The notes beneath the pieces are model-generated. The model did not search any database. It saw only the letters and a program-made list of their open reading frames with translations, and was not told the origin of the DNA. A DNA stretch of 64,000 nucleotides, from contig NC_135119.1 in assembly GCF_050908995.1 (NCBI RefSeq), forward strand, positions 5,084,001-5,148,000, read 5' to 3'. Positions 57,154-64,000 of the stretch are shown here, piece by piece. Source of the DNA: Andrena cerasifolii. Lineage: Eukaryota; Arthropoda; Insecta; Hymenoptera; Andrenidae. The position numbers and the translations under genes are program-made. How positions within the stretch are numbered: the stretch's first letter is position 1; each line of letters begins with the position of its first letter.

Positions 57154-58153
57154 ACTGTCTAACAAAATTGAAATTTTTTCTATTCTGTAACATTCAATAG
57201 CCGCTTCTTACGGATTTTTGTGCGTTGAAAACGAATCCGCAGTTTTCGGGAAATTCGATTTAAAAAAAAAATTGCAAATTTTCAACTTTGAACATTTTTT
57301 GTGTTCAAACAGTAATACTTATTCGGTTGTTTATTGCTTCAAATTATTCTACAAACCCTCCCGAATACAAAGATATAAGTTATTGGTGCATTAAAAACAT
57401 TTAAATATGTTTAAACAAGAATCAAAGGAAAAAGAACACCCGAAATGCACCAAATTTTGCAGATATTTTTCTATATATTTTAAAAACTAAGGGTCTAGGA
57501 GAAAATCTGACTACTCCACGCGACGCAGCAGACAATTTTTCTTCGGAAACCATCAACAGAAGTGGTAAAACACTCTTTGTTTTCACTACAGAAACGAAAG
57601 AGTTTGGCAAAACGTGCGGCGCGGACAGTGGTAGTCACGCGCGTTACGCGATTCTGTAACGCTGAGCGGCAGTGCATCGCGCGCCGCCGTTGACAGCCAC
57701 TGTCGACGGCGCACGTTTTGCCCAACTATTTCGCTTCTGTATTGAAAACAAAATGTGTCTTACCACTTCTGTTGACGCTTTCCGAAGGAAAAATGTCTGC
57801 TGCATCTCGTGGAGTAGTCAGATTTTCTCCTAGACCCTTAGTTTTGGAAATAAATTTAAAAACATCTGCAAAAGTAGGTGCATTTCGGGTGTTCTTTCAC
57901 CTTTGATAGTTGCTTAAACATATTTAAATGTTCATAATGCACCAATTACTTATATCGTTGTATTCGGGAGGGTTTATAGAATAATTTAACACAAAAGATG
58001 TTCAAAGTTGAATATTTGCAATTTTTTTCAAAATCGAATTTCTCAAAAACTGAGGGTGATAGCGACAAACGGTTTGCGGATTTGTTTTCAGCGCGCAAAA
58101 ATCTATAAGAAACGGCTATTGAATATTACAGACCAAAATGGCTGTTGGACAGT
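57154..58153. mobile_element. 1-kb palindromic element with GC-rich centre
   Basis: Outer ends ACTGTCTAACA and TGTTGGACAGT. Arms of ~450 bp match inversely throughout (TAAGGGTCTAGGAGAAAATC at 57488 and its inverse at 57822). The middle 57610-57720 is GC-rich with CGCGCGTTACGCG. Each arm has a similar ~60-codon open frame pointing outward (57610-57422 minus, 57718-57906 plus). Target duplication unclear. Confidence 0.75.
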
Positions 58154-58850
58154 TTTATAAGTGAAAATATCAAGATTAGGTAATTAGGAAAAGCAAGTAA
58201 TTTTTGGAGGCCATACTGCAGTTTACTTACACTACCTATTTAGAAGCTAGCACTACCTAGAAAGCTGTGTTTTTTAATACAAAAATCACGATTCCAATTT
58301 ATCTGCATTGTGTGTTTGGGCATGTATTATACTTTACACACACAAATATACGGGAAAATAGATTAACATTTGAAAAAACTAACAAGAACGAGCTACACTT
58401 TTATATATTATTTAAACGAATAGTTTTATTTGCAAGCTATTTACGTAACCAGGTTCCTTATCCAAAAATATACAACTTCGTTACTTAAATCATTTTTTAA
58501 ATGCAATAGTTCCCAAGGTGGTCGATCAAATATGTTCTCCACCACCAATTTGAGGGCTGTTTTCGCCCTTCCATCATAAACCTACACCCATAGAAAACAA
58601 ACCAGTCGCATATTTTGGGGGGAACTACATACCTTGTACCTATCATCAAAATCAGCGATTGTCCCTTCGGCATATTCCCTTGTTATTTTTTTTCACCTAC
58701 TAAATTTTCAACGATTACTCTCACTGCAATATATTAATCAACAATGTTGCAATTTTGTATAAGAATGGATTGCTCGAAAAATCATTTACAATGCCAACAA
58801 TTATCTACAAAGCGCAGCACAAAAAGCAACTAAAAAGTACCTACTCTCTG
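58154..58850. other. Nothing recognised
   Basis: AT-rich. Confidence 0.4.
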
Positions 58851-59720
58851 TCAGACAATTTTCTGTTCGCTGCCGAGTCCGCGGTTCGCTCGCCCCTTTG
58901 AACTTGCAAGGCACGTACGTGAACCTCCTTCGAATTTCCCGAATACTTTCATTACACGAAAGTGCGGAATTCCCCATAAGACCAAGGGTCCTCTCGGAGG
59001 CGATCTAATGATAGTCGAACAGGAGCCACTCCTCGACTTTTTCTTCGACGATCCTTTTCCCGCCCGGCGAGTGTGCCCATCTTGCACGAGATGCTTCGGC
59101 CCCGGTTTATATTTGGCAGCGTAGAAAAGGGAGCGAACGAGAAAAACGACGGCAGGCCGAAAGATCGTCGTCTTTTTCCTTCTATTTCGTCGAGGCCATC
59201 TCGTAAATTTTTTTCCCTCCATCTCGTTGCTCCCTGTCGTACACGAATTTAGAGACACTTAAATTAGTGGTGGAAAGACAGCAGGGAAACGCGAGGCGCA
59301 CGCCGGCCTCAGGAACTGCAGGAAGTTTAAGCAGCCAGACGCCAACGAAGACTTTGAAACGTAATCCGAGCGGCCACATCCGCATTACTTTTAACTGTAC
59401 CGTGCCTTGCGTCCTCTCGCCTCTCATTGCGCCGCCACGAGACCAACCACCCTTCGCTATCCTTACCCCCTATTTAATATTTTCCTTTCCTCCAATGCAT
59501 TTCGTCGGTTGGGCCCCTTTCAGCCGCGTTCCACTACTCGCTGGCTCGCTGCCTTGTTAAAATCCCATTCATTCTTCAAGCCCGTTCAGACGGAACCGCG
59601 CGGAACGAGAAAGTTTTCCGTCCACATGCCTGCATGCGCGCGTTCACGCATTCCGAGGTCCGCTGGATTTTTAAACGGTTTTTATGGCTTAGCTGGGATC
59701 GATTGAACGGGAGAAATAAT
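58851..59720. promoter_or_regulatory. GC-rich island upstream of visible Rapgap1 exons
   Basis: About 870 bp of higher GC with CpG and several overlapping open frames on both strands (for example 59258-58851 minus, 59267-59560 plus), none with homology. Located 16 kb upstream of the first visible exon in the sense of the gene. It could be an alternative promoter, a 5' UTR exon or an enhancer. I found no GoLoco-type motif in its frames. Confidence 0.3.
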
Positions 59721-60042
59721 TTACAACGGTAGGAACGTTTGTTCCCAAAAGTTAGGAGCTTTATCAGTGAGCCCAACTACATACCCTTTTATGTAGGTGC
59801 GTAGCAGAGGGGGGCAAAAATTTGATTTAATTAAAAATTTCGAGTAACGAGTAAAGTTAAAAGAAATTATAGAGTTGAGTAACTTTTATTGGATCCGTTA
59901 TTTATATCAATTTTTATTTAGTTATTGTTCAACTCTGGTACGTAACGTTAGGTTTGTATGGTGCAGTGAAGGGTTTTGATTCTGCTTTTGTTTTTGAAAA
60001 TACGCTTCTTCCACTTTTTGTTTAGATGAATATGGGGAATAA

Positions 60043-60600
60043 GGGTAGGTTTACACCTGACGAGTGACTCGGCCGAGTGAAAATCTTAGCCGCCGGATTA
60101 CTCGGCCGAGTACTCGCGTCAGGTGTAAACTTAAGCTGGGTTTACACTTGACGAGTGACTCGGCCGAGTCATCGGTCTGCTACTCGGCTGAGTGAAAATC
60201 TTCCCAGCCGGATTACTCGGCCGAGTACTAGAATATGCGTTCAGACTGGGCGAGTGCTCGGCTCAAAGGGCTCACTCGGCCGAGCACTCGTCAGGTGTAA
60301 ACTTAAGCTGGGTTTACACTTGACGAGTGACTCGCTCGGTCTGCTACTCGGCCGAGTGAAAATCTTCCCAGCCGGATTACTCGGCCGAGTACTAGAATAT
60401 GCGTTCAGACTGGGCGAGTGCTCGGCTCAAAGGGCTCACTCGGCCGAGCACTCGTCAGGTGTAAACTTAAGCTGGGTTTACACTTGACGAGTGACTCGCT
60501 CGGGCTGCTACTCGGCTGAGTGAAAATTTTGACCGATTTGCACGCAGGACTACTCGGTCGAGTACTAAAATATGAGTTCAGACTGAGCATCAGGTGTAAA
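60043..60600. repeat. Tandem ~172-bp units of CTCGGCCGAG palindromes
   Basis: The unit begins ttaagctgggtttacactt at 60131, 60303 and 60477 (spacing 172 and 174). It contains GACGAGTGACTCG, several CTCGGCCGAG palindromes and ends CTCGTCAGGTGTAAAC, the inverse of the start. A partial unit at 60043-60130 precedes. The whole resembles tandem copies of a TIR element. Confidence 0.85.
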
Positions 60601-61397
60601 CTAGGGTACAGGACCCAATTACTGACACCTAACCAATTACTGTCACCTTAAGCTATTTTACTTAAAATAACGAATAAATAAACGTTGCAAAGTCATACAC
60701 AAAAAGAATTATGTAATTCAACCTATAATCTATACTATAGATTATAAACTATAGTTTATTTATTCGTTATTTTAAGTAAAATAGCTTAAGGGGTCATGCT
60801 CAGTCAGGAGGCCGAAAAAGGGTGGTCTTTGAAAATTTTTTACTCAGAAGCTATAACACATTTCTCAAAAAATCTTTTTTCCTTTTAAGGATTGCGTCTA
60901 GTACCGTGCATCGTAATTTTGTTATTTAAAAATATTTAGTTCACAATTCAATTTTTTACGGCCAGAATCACTGCAAAATCACAGAGGCTCCAGACAAAAC
61001 ACCTACATATCTGGCAACTGTAGCGCTGTCATACGTATGTATATACTATTCAAATAATTTTTTTTACTGTTTATAGTATTAACAAACATTACCCAAAAGT
61101 ACTAGTCACAATTTATACCCATCTCCCTGTAATTAATTCGCAAAAAATACTTGATTTTCGAGCGATCTGAGTTGGGTATTTATGGGATATTACGATTTTT
61201 GATGATTTTTTTATTTAAATTCGGTTTATTTATCAAAATATGTATTATTTTTTAGTAATATAGGTGGTGTTTTTATTAAATGTGTTTGTTTGCGTCAGGT
61301 TGATCTGAAGGTCTTAGTAGCTTATTCATCGGTTGTTCATATGAGTTTATTGTTCGGGGGTATATTTAAAGTATTAAAGTAAAATTCCCTTAAAGTA
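60601..61397. other. Dispersed repeat end and a 40-bp inverted pair
   Basis: 60602-60645 (AGGGTACAGGACCCAATTAC) is a diverged end of the repeat at 30553 and 55719. TAAGCTATTTTACTTAAAAT at about 60650 is inverse to 60767-60790. From 60785 TTAAGGGGTCATGCTCAGTC resembles 39068. No genes. Confidence 0.5.
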
Positions 61398-62145
61398 TTA
61401 AGCGGTTACGCCACCCTGAAAGTTTTGAAAACACGATTTTTTTTTCTTTGCATTTTCTTATTACGCGAAGTTTTAAGAATAATTTAAGTCATTGTAGACG
61501 CAAAAATTCCCCAAAATAGCCGAGTTATAGGCTTTCAACGAGGCGCGGATGTCGATATTCCGCAGCAGGTAGCTACCATTCTACTTTTCTTCTTTTGCGT
61601 TTTTCTCGAAACTACATTTTCAAAGATGACCTATCAAATATCTCCAAAACTATTTGTCCGATTGGGTTCAAACTTGGCACGCATATTCTTAATGGTATTA
61701 TCTACGATGCAGCATATCAGTTTTTCCATCCTATACCCCATTCGTATATAATTAATGGTTTAAATTCGTTTTTTCATGTGAAAAACGTATAATTTTTTTC
61801 ACTTTGCTCTCATTTGTGCAATAAATTTTTTCTTCTCAAATCCCTATGCTACATCGTAGGTATTTTATTAAGGAACACGAAAATCATCGGGTTTTTGATT
61901 TCAGGCGAACATGTTCGTTATAATTTGTTAGGTTAGTCAGGCGTGTAACGGCGGACGAGCTTCGCGGGAGAACAAATAACTCGGTCATTTTTTAATATTT
62001 TTGTACAGTATTTACACAAAATATGCACTAATACATGCTCTACCCATAAGAAGAAAATAAATAATTTTCAACCTCATAGTATCAGTAAAAAAATTCGTCT
62101 AGTTTAGTGCTGTTTCGAGCGCCTCAGGGTGGCGTAACCCCTTAA
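61398..62145. mobile_element. TTAA-bounded element, family 1 (complete copy)
   Basis: TTAAGCGGTTACGCCACCCT and AGGGTGGCGTAACCCCTTAA are inverted ends with TTAA on both sides. The interior is shared with 9152-9869 along its length in the same orientation. 748 bp, no transposase; piggyBac-like target. Confidence 0.8.
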
Positions 62146-62894
62146 AGTAAAATTCAAAGAAATAAAGGTGTTATAGATTACCCCTAATAAATCATAAAAA
62201 TACAATGCGCGACACTTTATATCCTTTCCCCTATAACTTTCCCATAAATTCCACCGTAAAATTGTACCTAAATTAATTCTAAACTTAAACGCAAGTACTC
62301 GATAACAAAATGTTACTTCACACTTTTATACGTGTTGCATTCTAAAAAATTAGTACGTCACTATTTAACTGAGGAATATTGAGTGAAACTTCATCTGATT
62401 TTTCAACAAAAATTCCTGCACGCGGTGGAGATATAATTAAACAAAATGAGAGTGGCCGAAATTACGAGTCCGGTTCCGAAATGTCGCACCCGGATTTAAT
62501 TAATGCCCGGAGCAAATATTCCGCAAAGGTTCGCTGGTTTATGGACCGCGGCCGAGTAATGCCACTAATCGGCGCAATATTTCGCAGTCAATTGAACAAT
62601 TTAACGGCGTATTAAATTTAAAGCCGTGCAACCGAACCCGAATAAAACAGGAGGATTCTACGTGAAATGGTTTCAAGTATGTGGAAGCTTTCTTTCCCGT
62701 GGAAACTGCGCCGTGAGAAGGGAAAAGAAGGCGCTCCAGTTGCGTTTAGTAGGAAGAAATTATAACGTTACAGCGAAACGGACGCGTTCTACAATGGAGG
62801 ATCAGTTTTTCCTGGGGAGTTTCGTGTGTTGAGTAGTAACGAGAAGCAGCCAACAGGATGTCCTTGATGGCGGTTAAAATATTTACATGCAGCA
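62146..62894. other. Average-composition sequence, nothing recognised
   Basis: 62370-62830 is less AT-rich and carries two adjacent open frames without homology. It could be conserved non-coding sequence. Confidence 0.35.
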
Positions 62895-62902
62895 TTTTGC
62901 AG

Positions 62903-63075
62903 CAGGGATGGGCAAAATTTTTATTTAAATAAAATTTCGAATGACGAATAAAAGTTAAAAAAATTATTCGTCTTGTGTGGAATAAAGTTAACTCGGGTTA
63001 ACGGATGATAATTTTTTTTTTTGCTTTCAATCGTTATTCAAAATTTTATTTAAACAAAATTTTTGCCCATCTCTG
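62903..63075. mobile_element. Small hAT MITE with 8-bp duplication
   Basis: Ends CAGGGATGGGCAAAATTTTT and AAAATTTTTGCCCATCTCTG. Octamers TTTTGCAG (62895-62902) and TTTTGGAG (63076-63083) differ at one base. 173 bp. Related ends at 37106 and about 59810. Confidence 0.88.
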
Positions 63076-63227
63076 TTTTGGAGGATTGTGTACATGAAAG
63101 GTATGCAAGTGATTTTGTCGGCATTTTGAGCGCTCTTTGAAGCAAAAAGATTTTTGGATATTTTTTTTCTGTATAAGAATACGTTAATTAAATCGCTAAT
63201 AAAGATTATTAGTTACTACTTTTCAGG

Positions 63228-63690
63228 GTTTATACAAAAACGGACTTTTGAGAAAACCGGTTTTCAAATTCCACTATTCCTAAAAAATCGGTTGACCGGT
63301 TTTCAAATTTTCACAATAAAATATAATTAAAATAGTAAGTAAATACATGCACCTACTTATTTTAAAAATGTGCAGTTTTGTTTAAATATTTATGGAATTA
63401 CAAAAGTATGACACGATAAAATACACTGCATATAAAACCAAACGAGAGAGAATAATTAAAATAACTAAAATCCGTACAAAATGTAAATTCTAAATCTTTA
63501 TTCCATTTAGTATTTTTCTTCAGAAAATATGTATTCATGAAGATTATTTTTACAGTGAACTGTTACCTACTACAAATATGCTTGTGTCAGAGGCGATTTC
63601 CAGTTAAAATGATAAATAATTTTTAATTAAATAGTTGATTTATTTTTATATATTAATTCTAGTATATAAATTTGTAAGTGAGCTTGTAAT
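63228..63690. mobile_element. Partial copy of the GGGTTT-end MITE
   Basis: CAGGGTTTATACAAAAACGG at the start and the GTTACCTACTACAAATATGC segment are inverse to 41846-42440. The far end is not clear. Confidence 0.55.
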
Positions 63691-64000
63691 GAAAATTCAA
63701 AAAAAAACGTTCTGAAACGCTGATTTCGGGAATTTTCGCGACTCTCGATCTTATTCTGCGATCTTTAAACGTTTGTAGCTCGGAGCAAATTTTAGGCACG
63801 TATACAACTTACTGCAATCTACAAACGGTTTTTTTTTTAATTTTCATTACAAGCTCACAAAAAAAGTTAAAAAATCGACCTTTACTATTCCTTTCGCTAT
63901 TCCAACCAAATACTTTTTTTTTCAAAACGACCAAATACGTCATTTAGCAAACTAATCCTTCTAGCTTCTCAAAAAAACTCAAGTTGTTTGGACCAATTCT

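Noticed and set aside
42970..64000. GoLoco-encoding 5' exon of Rapgap1
   Set aside because: I looked for an Asp-Asp-Gln-Arg-type motif on the minus strand and saw none; the exon is probably outside the window, or I missed it by eye.

Overview
This is a eukaryotic, AT-rich window, most likely from an insect and probably hymenopteran (ant-like). It has spliced genes with long introns, non-LTR retrotransposon remnants of a type I associate with ants, and many small DNA transposons. The organism is inferred from these traits, not proven. I see no prokaryotic, viral, CRISPR or operon-like features.

The only protein-coding gene I can support is the insect orthologue of Rap1 GTPase-activating protein (Rapgap1), on the minus strand from 42969 down to 7980. 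Seven coding exons join with compatible phases and GT/AG borders: 42661-42969, 20113-20295, 12723-12961, 11518-11796, 11100-11265, 10103-10945 and 7980-8141. They sum to 2181 nt, or 726 residues plus a stop. They cover the dimerisation region, the full RapGAP catalytic domain with its Asn thumb, a long Ser-rich tail and a C-terminal coiled coil that crosses the last intron and ends in a PDZ-ligand-like TSTV. The N-terminus, where vertebrate Rap1GAP carries a GoLoco motif, is not in the window, so 42970-64000 is probably 5' intron and upstream sequence.

Layout. 1-1820: non-LTR retrotransposon fragments rearranged around two copies of a foldback element. 1821-7979: 3' flank with two small MITEs and a possible 3' UTR. 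7980-12961: five clustered exons. 12962-20112: 7 kb intron with a GC-rich repeat block that holds a 5S rRNA-derived piece, plus nested MITEs. 20113-20295: one exon. 20296-42660: 22 kb intron with hAT-like and TTAA-flanked elements, palindromes, a 1.1 kb TGCTA satellite and a 27-bp minisatellite. 42661-42969: the first visible exon. 42970-64000: more transposons, including an hAT element with a transposase remnant, a 1.36 kb TA-flanked element with a 35-bp array, a Helitron-like element and a 1 kb palindrome.

Most of the recognisable non-coding structure is mobile DNA. Several elements can be delimited to the base by target-site duplications (TTAA, TA, TTA or 8 bp), and in two places a paralogous copy serves as an empty site or as an uninterrupted comparison. 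I did not find a convincing new molecular system. The most unusual signals are the satellite arrays housed inside transposon ends, the 5S-derived repeat, the retrotransposon/foldback rosette and the GC-rich islands inside the long introns.
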